Source of the DNA: QYOJ01 sp043810345 | GTDB lineage: Bacteria; Bacteroidota; Bacteroidia; Bacteroidales; FEN-979 | NCBI GenBank assembly: GCA_043810345.1 | Contig: JBDROF010000054.1 | Location: 1 to 15,070, forward strand | Length of the DNA: 15,070 nt | Direction: 5' to 3' | In this document: piece by piece, positions 1 to 7,554 of the stretch | Numbering within the stretch: position 1 is the first letter of the stretch | Layout of the letters: each line of letters starts with the position of its first letter | Program-made: the position numbers and the translations under genes | The notes under the pieces: model-generated | What the model saw: the letters and a program-made list of their open reading frames with translations, nothing else | What the model was told of the DNA's origin: nothing | Databases searched by the model: none

Positions 1-333
1 GCCGCCTGTGACCCGGAGAACAATGGACTTTTGAGTATCGGGAGGGATCATCGTTCGCAAGGCACCACGGGTGATCATCAGGGTATCGGCATATTGGACT
101 AAGGGAACAATATTCACATCGATTCGTTCCAGTCCGGCAGTCGGACCCAGAAAATACCCATGGTCCACAGCCAACATCACTGTTTTTCCGCTAGCCGGAT
201 TAAAGATCCGGGCCAGCCGGTTTTTCATCCCCCAGTCGAGGGAGTTCGACCCTTTTAAAAAAAACCGTTCTGATGTTTGCGGTACATCAGTATAAAATTG
301 TTTTGGTTCGTTGGGTCCGTCAATGTCCGCCAT
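1..333 (-). CDS. lsrF: LsrF-type 3-hydroxy-5-phosphonooxypentane-2,4-dione thiolase (5' part only)
   Basis: The frame is open from an ATG at 333-331 to the left edge, giving the first 111 residues; the C-terminal part is outside the window. LsrF moves an acetyl group from the phosphorylated autoinducer-2 breakdown product to CoA, giving dihydroxyacetone phosphate and acetyl-CoA in the cytoplasm. The visible part follows E. coli LsrF from memory nearly residue by residue: an acidic MADIDG start, LDWGMKNRL, RIFNP, then SGKTVMLAVDHGYFLGP and the GLERID motif, ending in a TRGALR stretch. The Schiff-base lysine of this class I aldolase-like fold would lie in the missing part. An AAGGAG box sits 7 bases before the ATG, which fixes the start. 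It diverges from gcvP across 125 bases. No other lsr gene is visible, so a role in AI-2 breakdown is not assured. A related DhnA/FbaB-type aldolase is the alternative, but the N-terminal match favours LsrF. Confidence 0.85.
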   Translation of the reverse strand, partial: MADIDGPNEPKQFYTDVPQTSERFFLKGSNSLDWGMKNRLARIFNPASGKTVMLAVDHGYFLGPTAGLERIDVNIVPLVQYADTLMITRGALRTMIPPDTQKSIVLRVTGG

Positions 334-340
334 GTTAAAT

Positions 341-346
341 CTCCTT
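341..346 (-). promoter_or_regulatory. Ribosome binding site of lsrF (AAGGAG)
   Basis: On the minus strand AAGGAG lies 7 bases before the lsrF ATG. It is the only strong Shine-Dalgarno match seen at a gene start in this window. The other genes have A/T-rich leaders without one, as is common in Bacteroidota. Confidence 0.6.
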
Positions 347-408
347 ATATTTAAATCCTGCTATATTTTATTACAAATATCGGGATAACATCAAAATAAA
401 AAAAATGG

Positions 409-416
409 TACTTTTG
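409..416 (+). promoter_or_regulatory. Possible Bacteroidota -7 box ahead of gcvP
   Basis: TACTTTTG matches the Bacteroidota -7 consensus TAnnTTTG exactly and lies 42 bases before the gcvP ATG, in an A/T-rich stretch of the 125-base divergent spacer. A transcript starting just downstream would have a leader of roughly 35 bases. No matching TTG -33 element is visible about 20 bases upstream, so the call is weak. The rest of the spacer (334-458) shows no riboswitch-like structure and no obvious operator. Confidence 0.3.
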
Positions 417-458
417 CCACCGGTTCTGCGCGCTACTGTTTATTAATTCACAATTCCT

Positions 459-3323
459 ATGATCACAAATAATTTCGTTTGCCGGCATAATGGTCCGAAC
501 ACCACTGAGATCGGGGCTATGCTGGAAAAGATCGGTGTATCTTCGCTCGAACAACTCATTGATGAAACTGTTCCTTCCTCAATCCGCTTACAAAAACCTT
601 TGGATCTTCCGGAAGGATTAAACGAATATCAGTTTTTGAATCACCTGAAAGGGATTGCAGTTAAGAACAAGTTGTTCAGAAGCTTTATCGGGATGGGGTA
701 CTACCATACTATCCTGCCTGGTGTTATCCATAGAAACATACTGGAGAATCCGGGATGGTACACGGCATACACTCCCTACCAGGCCGAAATTTCCCAGGGG
801 CGTCTGGAAGCCCTGCTTAACTTCCAAACCATGGTTTGTAGTCTGACCGGCTTTCCGATCGCCAACGCGTCCCTCCTGGATGAAGGAACTGCTGCTGCCG
901 AGGCCATGATCATGCTATTCAATTCCCGCGACCGGAATGCAGTGAAACATGGCGCTAATAAATTCTTTGTCTCCAATGAACTATTCCCACAGACCATCGA
1001 TGTGATCAAGACCCGTGCTGTTCCGTTAGGCATTGAACTGGTTTTCGGGGATCACAGGAAGTTCAACTTCTCGGATGATGTGTTCGGTGCCGTGATTCAA
1101 TATCCGAATCAGAAAGGGGAGGTGGTGGATTACAGGGAATTCGTTGAACGCGCTCACCGTAACAAAACATCTGTAGCTGTGGCTGCCGACATCATGAGTC
1201 TGGTGATGTTAACACCTCCGGGTGAGTGGGGTGCTGACGTCGTAGTTGGGTCGACACAGCGATTCGGTATTCCGATGGGATACGGAGGCCCTCACGCCGC
1301 CTATTATGCTACCACAGAGGAGTTCAAGCGCCATATTCCCGGCCGGATCATCGGGATCTCGGTAGATGCCAATGGGAACAGGGCACTGCGTATGGCCCTC
1401 CAGACCCGTGAGCAGCATATCAAACGGGAGCGTGCTACGTCGAACATCTGTACATCTCAGGTTTTACTGGCTGTTATGGCCGGAATGTATGCGGTATATC
1501 ATGGCCCTCTCGGACTGAAAAAGATGGCCCGTCACATCAACATCCTTACCTGTGTACTGGCCCAAGAACTAGGGAAATACGGGTATGAGCAATTGAACCA
1601 ATACTTTTTTGATACCCTTTACATCCGTGTCCGGGAGGGTGTAGAAATGGAAAAACTTCGGCAGTTGGCCCTGGAGAATAAGGTAAACTTCCGCTATTTC
1701 GATGAAAAGCATATCGGTATCAGTCTGGATGAGACGACGGAACTGGCGGATGTTAACCTGATCCTCTGTATCCTGGCCAGGGCAGCGGGGAAGCTCTGTT
1801 CCGAATTTATTTGCCATCCAAAGGAGTACGAAAAGATCCTTTCCCTGCCGGAAGCCATTATCCGGAGATCCGACATCCTTCCCCAAAAAGTTTTCTCCAG
1901 CTACCACTCCGAAACCGAGATGATGAGGTACATCAAGAGGCTGGAAATCAAGGACCTGGCACTCAACCGATCGATGATTCCCCTGGGATCCTGCACCATG
2001 AAGCTGAATGCGGCTGTAGAGCTTTTTGCGCTTAGCTGGCCGGAATTCGGGAACATTCACCCATTTGTTCCAAAAGACCAGGTCGAAGGCTACCAGTTTC
2101 TGATCCGTGAGCTGGAGAAGCAGCTCTGCATCACAACCGGTTTTGATGCCGTTTCATTTATGCCTAACAGCGGAGCATCCGGAGAATATACAGGTCTCCT
2201 CGTGATCCGGGAGTACCATATCAGTCGGGGTGAAGGGCAGCGGAATGTCTGCCTGATTCCCTCTTCTGCACACGGTACTAATCCTGCCAGTGCAGCGATG
2301 GCCGGCATGGAGATCGTGGTGATCAAATGTGATGAGAAGGGAAATATCGATGTCAACGAACTACGGCAGAAGGCGGTGTTATACAAGGAGAACCTCTCCT
2401 CCCTGATGGTAACTTACCCCTCAACCCATGGTGTGTTTGAAGAGGATATCCTGGAGATATGTAAAATCATCCATGAAAATGGAGGCCAGGTCTATATGGA
2501 CGGAGCCAACATGAATGCCCAGGTCGGGTTGACCAATCCGGCCATCATTGGTGCTGACGTATGCCACCTGAACCTGCACAAGACCTTTGCGATCCCGCAT
2601 GGAGGAGGCGGTCCCGGTGAAGGACCGATCGCAGTTGCCAAGCATCTGACACCTTTTCTACCCAACCATGTGGTGGTGAAGACCGGTGGAAAAGAGGGAA
2701 TTCACGCCGTGGCATCCGGACCGTACGGCAGCTCCCTGATCCTTACCATCTCTTACGCCTACATCAAACTTTTGGGAGGTGCCGGATTAACAGAGGCAAC
2801 AAAACTGGCTATCCTGAATGCCAACTACCTGAAGGCGGCTCTGATTCCTCACTACCCGATTTTATACACGGGAAGCATGGGCCACTGTGCGCATGAGATG
2901 ATCGTAGACTGCAACGGGATCGCCAGGGAAACCAGCGTCACGGCCTTTGATATCGCCAAGCGGCTGATGGATTATGGATTCCATGCGCCTACGGTTGCAT
3001 TCCCTGTTCATGGAACCCTGATGATAGAACCCACCGAGAGTGAGCCCTATTATGAGCTGAACCGCTTCATTGATGCCATGATCTCCATCAAAGAAGAGAT
3101 CAATGAGATCAAAGCCGGAACTACCGATAAAGAGGTGAATGTGATCAAGAAAGCACCTCATACATCCCTCATGATATCTGCTGATGAGTGGAATCTCCCC
3201 TACTCGCGACAAAAAGCGGCCTATCCGGCTGAAGGATTGAAGGAGGATAAGTACTGGCCCACAGTGACGCGGATTGATGATGCTTACGGGGACAGGAACC
3301 TGATGTGCTCATGTGAGGATTAA
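459..3323 (+). CDS. gcvP: Glycine dehydrogenase (decarboxylating), P-protein of the glycine cleavage system
   Basis: The 954-residue protein is the PLP-dependent decarboxylase that releases CO2 from glycine and passes the aminomethyl group to the lipoyl arm of GcvH. It is a full-length single chain (E. coli form about 957 residues), not the split GcvPA/GcvPB type. Family blocks are seen in order: RH near residue 9, ENPGWYTAYTPYQ from 96, SQGRLEALLNFQ, the GYGGPHA loop, SNICTSQ, PLGSCTMKLNAA, SAHGTNPASA, DGANMNAQVG, and HLNLHKTF with the PLP-binding lysine at 708, followed by a PHGGGGPGEGP loop. The protein ends in the usual DKYWPTVTRIDDAYGDRN and CSC block. The ATG at 459 has no clear Shine-Dalgarno sequence, but the N-terminus aligns with homologues. 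No gcvT, gcvH or lpd lies in view, so gcvP stands apart from its partners here. It converges on the dehydrogenase gene with only 17 bases between stops. Confidence 0.97.
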   Translation: MITNNFVCRHNGPNTTEIGAMLEKIGVSSLEQLIDETVPSSIRLQKPLDLPEGLNEYQFLNHLKGIAVKNKLFRSFIGMGYYHTILPGVIHRNILENPGWYTAYTPYQAEISQGRLEALLNFQTMVCSLTGFPIANASLLDEGTAAAEAMIMLFNSRDRNAVKHGANKFFVSNELFPQTIDVIKTRAVPLGIELVFGDHRKFNFSDDVFGAVIQYPNQKGEVVDYREFVERAHRNKTSVAVAADIMSLVMLTPPGEWGADVVVGSTQRFGIPMGYGGPHAAYYATTEEFKRHIPGRIIGISVDANGNRALRMALQTREQHIKRERATSNICTSQVLLAVMAGMYAVYHGPLGLKKMARHINILTCVLAQELGKYGYEQLNQYFFDTLYIRVREGVEMEKLRQLALENKVNFRYFDEKHIGISLDETTELADVNLILCILARAAGKLCSEFICHPKEYEKILSLPEAIIRRSDILPQKVFSSYHSETEMMRYIKRLEIKDLALNRSMIPLGSCTMKLNAAVELFALSWPEFGNIHPFVPKDQVEGYQFLIRELEKQLCITTGFDAVSFMPNSGASGEYTGLLVIREYHISRGEGQRNVCLIPSSAHGTNPASAAMAGMEIVVIKCDEKGNIDVNELRQKAVLYKENLSSLMVTYPSTHGVFEEDILEICKIIHENGGQVYMDGANMNAQVGLTNPAIIGADVCHLNLHKTFAIPHGGGGPGEGPIAVAKHLTPFLPNHVVVKTGGKEGIHAVASGPYGSSLILTISYAYIKLLGGAGLTEATKLAILNANYLKAALIPHYPILYTGSMGHCAHEMIVDCNGIARETSVTAFDIAKRLMDYGFHAPTVAFPVHGTLMIEPTESEPYYELNRFIDAMISIKEEINEIKAGTTDKEVNVIKKAPHTSLMISADEWNLPYSRQKAAYPAEGLKEDKYWPTVTRIDDAYGDRNLMCSCED

Positions 3324-3340
3324 GAGGGTATGAGGGACGA

Positions 3341-4102
3341 TCAGGTTCTAAGGTACGACGCTCCGTTCATATCGAGGATACAGCCGGTCATGTATTCATT
3401 CCCGGGGGCGGCGAGCAGGAGGATGCCCTGGGCAATTTCTTCAGGTTGAGCGACACGGTTCAGCGGGCTCTGGCTTTCTATTTCCTTTCGCTTTTCCCCA
3501 GCCAAACCTGGGATGGTCATATCGGTCTCCACAAAACCGGGAGCCAGTGTAAATACATAGATCCCGTGGGGGGCCAGGGCTTTTGCCATACTCTGCCCGG
3601 TGGCATTCAGTCCGGCTTTGGCTGCCCCATAGGCCCACGCCGTTGGTTCCCCGCGAAACGCCCCACGTGAAGTCACGTTCAATATTTTCCCTCCTCCTGT
3701 TCTTACCATCTCCCTGGTTACCAGGTTGGACAGGAGTGCCGGACCGGTGAGATTCACTCTAATGGAGCTTTCCCAGTAATCTATAAACGCTTCAAACGGC
3801 ATATTCAGCATATCGTTCTCTACATACATTCCGGCATTGTTAACCAGGATGTCAATCCGTCCATACCGTGAAATCGCATGGTTGACCATACGAGTCAGAT
3901 CATCCGGTTTGGCCATATCGGCCTGGCAGATCATATGATCACCCGACAACGATTTAAAAACCGATTCCGCAGCTTCACGATTTGTATGGTAATGAATGAT
4001 CACCGTTGCTCCGGATTCGGCAAAAAGCTGGGCCGTTGCTTTTCCGATGCCACGGGATGCTCCGGTGACCAAAACGATCTTCTTATGAAATACAATTTCC
4101 AT
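3341..4102 (-). CDS. Short-chain dehydrogenase/reductase (FabG-like classical SDR)
   Basis: A 253-residue classical SDR, of normal length for the family, expected to be a cytoplasmic NAD(P)(H)-dependent oxidoreductase. Visible are the dinucleotide-binding TGASRGIG at 13-20, NNAG at 88-91, Asn117, the catalytic Ser145 and the Tyr158-x-x-x-Lys162 pair (YGAAK), so the tetrad is intact. PGFVETDM at 188-195 and a C-terminal YMTGCILDMNGA block are typical of 3-oxoacyl-ACP reductase-like members. The substrate cannot be read from the sequence. A lone FabG-like SDR may act on acyl-ACP, sugars or polyols. It is the last gene of the minus-strand block, 111 bases after thrH across a hairpin-forming repeat, so co-transcription with the amino-acid genes is uncertain. 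Confidence 0.9.
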   Translation of the reverse strand: MEIVFHKKIVLVTGASRGIGKATAQLFAESGATVIIHYHTNREAAESVFKSLSGDHMICQADMAKPDDLTRMVNHAISRYGRIDILVNNAGMYVENDMLNMPFEAFIDYWESSIRVNLTGPALLSNLVTREMVRTGGGKILNVTSRGAFRGEPTAWAYGAAKAGLNATGQSMAKALAPHGIYVFTLAPGFVETDMTIPGLAGEKRKEIESQSPLNRVAQPEEIAQGILLLAAPGNEYMTGCILDMNGASYLRT

Positions 4103-4136
4103 TCATCTTGTTAGTTAGGAAAATCATCAGACTATC

Positions 4137-4216
4137 ACCGCTGAGGACGCTGAGGATTTCGCGGAGGACGCAGAGATTTCCTCCCTCTGCGTATACCTCT
4201 GCGCCCTCGGCGGTTA
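4137..4216. repeat. Imperfect inverted repeat built from 9-base units, between thrH and the SDR gene
   Basis: The left arm begins ACCGCTGAGGACGC and repeats CGCTGAGGA, then CGGAGGACGCAGAG. The right arm reads CTCTGCG, again CTCTGCG, and closes with CCCTCGGCGGT. The outer 14 bases pair with two non-Watson-Crick positions, and the inner CGCAGAG/CTCTGCG pairs perfectly around a loop of about nine bases. The element is GC-rich and sits in the 111-base spacer, with its right end overlapping the thrH stop codon (4216-4214). It could act as a terminator or mRNA-stabilising hairpin after thrH, or be a dispersed repeat. I recall similar CTCTGCG-type stretches in other environmental bacterial genomes, without a firm name. 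Confidence 0.7.
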
Positions 4217-4813
4217 GAAATAATCGTTTAAACTATCTTTCAACACTTGATAATCATTCACCACCGGGAATTCAGGGTAGTCGTCAATTACGTTTTGCGG
4301 GGGGCGGAAAAGGATCCCCACATCGGCCTTCTCAAGCATGCTAACGTCATTGTAGGAATCACCCAGGGCGATCACCTTGTAGGTAAGGCTTTGCAGAGCT
4401 TCTACCGTTTTCCGTTTAGGGTCTTTCTGACGAAGGTGGTAATCCACAATGCGGTTTGTTTCGTCTATCACTAGTGTGTGGCAGAACAAAGTAGGCCGGC
4501 CAAGTTGTTTAATAAGCGGATCGGCAAACTGAATAAAGGTATCGGATACAACGATGAGTTGCGTTCTCTCTTTCATCCAGGCAATGAAGTCGAGTGCCCC
4601 TGGAAGCGGCTGGATCTGTGCGATCACTTCCTGGATGTGGTGCAGTTTTAATCCATGATCATCGAGGATCCTCATCCGGTAATGCATTAATTTATCGTAG
4701 TCCGGTTCATCACGGGTAGTACGGCGAAGTTCCGGGATGCCGGTTTTTTCTGCGACGTTAATCCACACTTCCGGGACAAAGACGCCCTCGAGGTCGGAAC
4801 AGATGATATACAT
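4214..4813 (-). CDS. thrH: ThrH: phosphoserine phosphatase / phosphoserine:homoserine phosphotransferase
   Basis: A 199-residue HAD-superfamily protein that matches Pseudomonas aeruginosa ThrH (about 205 residues) along its length. ThrH removes phosphate from phosphoserine and can transfer it to homoserine, giving the O-phosphohomoserine used by threonine synthase. HAD motif I is DLEGV with the nucleophile Asp7 and Glu9 in place of the usual second Asp, which is the ThrH pattern. Further motifs are VPEVWINVAEKTGI, TTRDEPDYD at 32-40, HGLKLHHIQEVIAQI, motif II with Ser90 (VVSDTF), the RQKDPKRKTV basic block at 128-137 and motif IV GDSYND at 151-156. It lies 110 bases downstream of thrC on the same strand, which supports the homoserine role over a purely serine one. 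No Shine-Dalgarno sequence precedes the ATG. The stop codon overlaps the edge of the downstream inverted repeat. Confidence 0.92.
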   Translation of the reverse strand: MYIICSDLEGVFVPEVWINVAEKTGIPELRRTTRDEPDYDKLMHYRMRILDDHGLKLHHIQEVIAQIQPLPGALDFIAWMKERTQLIVVSDTFIQFADPLIKQLGRPTLFCHTLVIDETNRIVDYHLRQKDPKRKTVEALQSLTYKVIALGDSYNDVSMLEKADVGILFRPPQNVIDDYPEFPVVNDYQVLKDSLNDYF

Positions 4814-4819
4814 AGAAAG

Positions 4820-4944
4820 GAAGTTAGATTTTAGATTTTAGAAGTTAGAACTTTATTCTAACTTTTCAGAGCAAAGATAGTTTTTTACTTCTACGTTCGT
4901 ACTTCTAACTTGCGTTCTGTCTTCTAACTTTTGGCTTCTAACTT
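4820..4944. repeat. Degenerate heptamer repeat filling the thrC-thrH spacer and running into the end of thrC
   Basis: On the plus strand the left part reads in steps of seven: GAAGTTA (4820), GATTTTA (4827), GATTTTA (4834), GAAGTTA (4841). The right part shows the inverse unit TTCTAAC at 4903, 4922 and 4936, with TTCTACG at 4889 and TTCGTAC at 4896. The 4889-4909 and 4922-4942 groups each keep a seven-base step. The two halves are in opposite orientation. AAGTTAGAA at 4842-4850 and TTCTAACTT at 4856-4864 form a perfect 9-base stem with a five-base loop. The array reaches through the thrC stop codon into its last codons. It looks like a degenerate simple-sequence element. A processing or attenuation role between thrC and thrH is possible but not shown. 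Confidence 0.65.
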
Positions 4945-6291
4945 CAGCAGGTATTCTTTGAACGCCTCGTAGTTGTTCTCCAGGTTGGAAACGAGTTCCG
5001 GCAGGTGATCGATGCCTTCCAGGCTTGGTGGAAGTTCGGGTTCTATATGCAGGATCTTTTCGATCTCTTCAGGGAATTTGGCTGGGTGAGCGGTTTCGAG
5101 GGAGATGGAAAGCTGACCCTTTGATTCCTCTTCCGGGATGGTCCCCAGGTAGTCCATGAGTCCGGCCCACCCCACAGCTCCGTGCGGTTCAAGCAGCGCA
5201 CCAAACTGATTATAAGCGTTAGCAATGGTCTGTCGCGTCTGCTCGTCGGAGATGCTGACCGACCAAAGCTCTTTTCGCATAGCATCCAGGTCGGCCGGTT
5301 TATGGATCACCCCTTTTTCATCCATCATCCCACCGTAAAGTGCGACGAGGCGCGCCAGGTTGCTCGGGTGCCCGACATTCATAGCGCTGGAGATGCAATT
5401 CCTGCTGGGTTCAATCTTCTCATACATTCCGGAATAGAGGTATCGGGGGAATTCATCATTCTCGTTCGTAGCGATCACGAATTTTTCTACCGGGAGTCCC
5501 ATCTTCATCGCTAGCACACCTCCCATCATATCCCCAAAGTTACCGGATGGAACGGAGAAGATCACCTTTTTGTCATGATCCCCGTCACGAAGTTTAGCAA
5601 AAGAGTAGAAATAATAAACGGTCTGGGGAACAAGTCGTCCGATGTTAATAGAGTTAGCTGAAGAAAGGTTGAGTGACTCCAGTTCCGGATCTGCGAAAGC
5701 CTGCTTGACCAGGGCCTGGCAATCATCGAATTTTGTATCCAGTGCCAGGATCCTGACATTCTTCCCCAGAGTGGTCATTTGTCGCCGTTGCCTGGGAGAT
5801 ACCTCATGGCGTGGAAATAGTACCACAATTTCAATGTTGTCCAGACCGTAAAAAGCATTGGCAACTGCGCTTCCAGTGTCTCCGGAAGTAGCTGTCAGGA
5901 TCAGCAGTTTCCTGTTCTCTCTCTTCAGATAGTATTGCATAAGACGTCCCATCATCCGGGCGGCAAAATCCTTGAATGAGGCAGTTGGGCCCTGATCGAG
6001 CCGAAGAATGTATTTTCGATCATATACATGTTCCAGAGGGACATCGTAATTATAGGCATCCTTCACAATGGCCATCAGCTCCTTATCCCCGATCTCATCT
6101 TCCAGGTACCGCCGGGTGACAGCATACGCTATTTCATAATAGGGCTTCTCAGAAAAACCGTAAATCTCCTCAAGCGGGATGATAGGGATGGTCATCGGCA
6201 TGTATAGCCCCCGGTCGGGCGCCTGACCCTTTAACAGGGCCTGGCTGAAAGGGAGCGGTTCGGCCTTCAGGTTAGTGGAGTAGAATAACAT
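4924..6291 (-). CDS. thrC: Threonine synthase
   Basis: A 455-residue PLP enzyme that converts O-phosphohomoserine to threonine, the last step of threonine synthesis, in the cytoplasm. It belongs to the E. coli-like class. The N-terminus (MLFYSTN, then FSQALLKG and DRGLYMP) is the family's N-terminal threonine synthase domain. The PLP lysine is Lys107 in DQGPTASFKDFA, followed by TATSGDTG at 133-140 for phosphate binding, SSANSINIGRLVPQ, the PSGNFGD loop, ATNENDEFPR and the C-terminal TAHPAKFPE motif. All expected motifs are present. It starts 9 bases after the stop of the upstream PLP gene, so the two are almost certainly one transcript. The final codons (LKLEAKS) are written in the heptamer repeat, so the tail is probably repeat-derived. 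No thrA or thrB is visible. ThrH just downstream probably supplies the phosphorylated substrate. Confidence 0.96.
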   Translation of the reverse strand: MLFYSTNLKAEPLPFSQALLKGQAPDRGLYMPMTIPIIPLEEIYGFSEKPYYEIAYAVTRRYLEDEIGDKELMAIVKDAYNYDVPLEHVYDRKYILRLDQGPTASFKDFAARMMGRLMQYYLKRENRKLLILTATSGDTGSAVANAFYGLDNIEIVVLFPRHEVSPRQRRQMTTLGKNVRILALDTKFDDCQALVKQAFADPELESLNLSSANSINIGRLVPQTVYYFYSFAKLRDGDHDKKVIFSVPSGNFGDMMGGVLAMKMGLPVEKFVIATNENDEFPRYLYSGMYEKIEPSRNCISSAMNVGHPSNLARLVALYGGMMDEKGVIHKPADLDAMRKELWSVSISDEQTRQTIANAYNQFGALLEPHGAVGWAGLMDYLGTIPEEESKGQLSISLETAHPAKFPEEIEKILHIEPELPPSLEGIDHLPELVSNLENNYEAFKEYLLKLEAKS

Positions 6292-6300
6292 CTTTGTTGG

Positions 6301-7527
6301 CTAACGATACTTATCCTGGTTAAGGAGCTCCTTGCATTTTGCCGGATTATCAGCACAATCGAAAGCTTCTGCCAGATCGGTGATCAGATCATTTTCATCT
6401 TCGATCCCGATGGAGAACCGGATCAGTGAAGGGGAGATCCCGACTTTCTTCATCTCCGCTTCTCCCATAGCAGAATGGGTAGTTGAGGCAGGGTGCGTCA
6501 CGATTGACCTGTTGGTCCCCAGGTGTGTGGCATGGGTAATGATCCGCAGTGCATCGATGAAGTGAGCTGCATCTTCGTAAGTTCCTTTCAATTCAAACGA
6601 CATCAGGGAACTGCAACCTTTCATTTGTGGCTTGATCAGCTTATGATACGGATTGGATTCCAGTCCGGGGTAGTTCACGTAATTCACTTTCGGATGCTTC
6701 TCCAGGAATTTAGCCACCTCCATGGCGTTGTGGCAATGCCGGTCCATTCGCAGCGCGAGCGACTCCAGTCCGAGTAGGTTCAGCCAGGCATTCATGGGGG
6801 CCATGGCCGGGCCGAGGTAGCGGATCCCATTTTGCCGGATCCCTTCCACAATGTCGCGAGGGCCGCAAATGATCCCTCCCAGACTTGTGGCATTTCCACA
6901 GATGTATTTGGTAGTGGAATGCACCACGATATCAGCTCCCAAAAGAATGGGTTGTTGCAGGGCAGGGGTGGTGATGGTGTTGTCGACCACCAGCGGCAGT
7001 CCTTTTTCTTTTGCCAACACGGCAAGCGCGGGAATATCGGCAATAAAAAGAGCGGGATTGCTGGGGGTTTCCACGAATAAAAATCTGGTGCGCGGTGTAA
7101 TGGCCTCACGCCAGGAATCTATCGATTCCGGGGAAGTGACCCAATTCACGTTGGTTCCCATTCGTGGCAGGCCGACATCAAACAGTCCAAATGTCCCACC
7201 ATATACCCGATTGGAGGAGACCACATTGTCGCCCGGCGCCAGCATGTGATGGGAGAGCAGAAAAATGGCCGACATCCCGGAGGCAGCGGCGATCGCCGAC
7301 TCGGTATTTTCAAGTGCGGCCATCCGGCGTTCAAAAGCATCCACGGTGGGATTGTCCCACCTCCCATATGTATATCCCGGTTTCTCACCGGTGAAGATAT
7401 CAGCTGCTTCCCGGGCATCCTCATACGGATAGGCAACCGACTGGTAAATTGGTATCACCATGGAATCGGGACTGAATTTAATACTCCCGGCATGAATGGC
7501 TTTGGTGTTGAATCCCTGTTTTGGCAT
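6301..7527 (-). CDS. Cys/Met metabolism PLP enzyme, probably an O-acyl(or phospho)homoserine sulfhydrylase
   Basis: A 408-residue member of the Cys/Met metabolism PLP family (cystathionine gamma-synthase, homoserine sulfhydrylases, methionine gamma-lyase). Visible are IHAG at the N-terminus, YTYGRWDNPT with Tyr54 and Arg56, ASGMSAI at 82-88, YGGTFGLF, the PLP-nitrogen Asp182 in VVDNTITTPALQQP, and HSTTKY with the Schiff-base Lys207. The later YLGPAMAPMNAWLNLLGLESL block, HPKVNYVNYPGLE, and HPASTTHS followed by RFSIGIED resemble O-acetylhomoserine sulfhydrylases more than lyases, so sulfide incorporation giving homocysteine is the best guess. Family members are hard to tell apart, and methionine gamma-lyase or O-succinylhomoserine sulfhydrylase remain possible. 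It is 27 bases after its longer paralogue and 9 bases before thrC, which ties it to the homoserine branch. Confidence 0.85.
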   Translation of the reverse strand: MPKQGFNTKAIHAGSIKFSPDSMVIPIYQSVAYPYEDAREAADIFTGEKPGYTYGRWDNPTVDAFERRMAALENTESAIAAASGMSAIFLLSHHMLAPGDNVVSSNRVYGGTFGLFDVGLPRMGTNVNWVTSPESIDSWREAITPRTRFLFVETPSNPALFIADIPALAVLAKEKGLPLVVDNTITTPALQQPILLGADIVVHSTTKYICGNATSLGGIICGPRDIVEGIRQNGIRYLGPAMAPMNAWLNLLGLESLALRMDRHCHNAMEVAKFLEKHPKVNYVNYPGLESNPYHKLIKPQMKGCSSLMSFELKGTYEDAAHFIDALRIITHATHLGTNRSIVTHPASTTHSAMGEAEMKKVGISPSLIRFSIGIEDENDLITDLAEAFDCADNPAKCKELLNQDKYR

Positions 7528-7554
7528 AATGGTCGAATTTAATGGCTATTGTGT

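Noticed and set aside
334..458. Glycine riboswitch ahead of gcvP
   Set aside because: The spacer is short and A/T-rich and lacks the paired GC-rich aptamer elements; a plain promoter explains it better.
1569..2060. Antisense open frame of 163 codons inside gcvP
   Set aside because: It mirrors a strongly conserved gene and has no recognisable domain.
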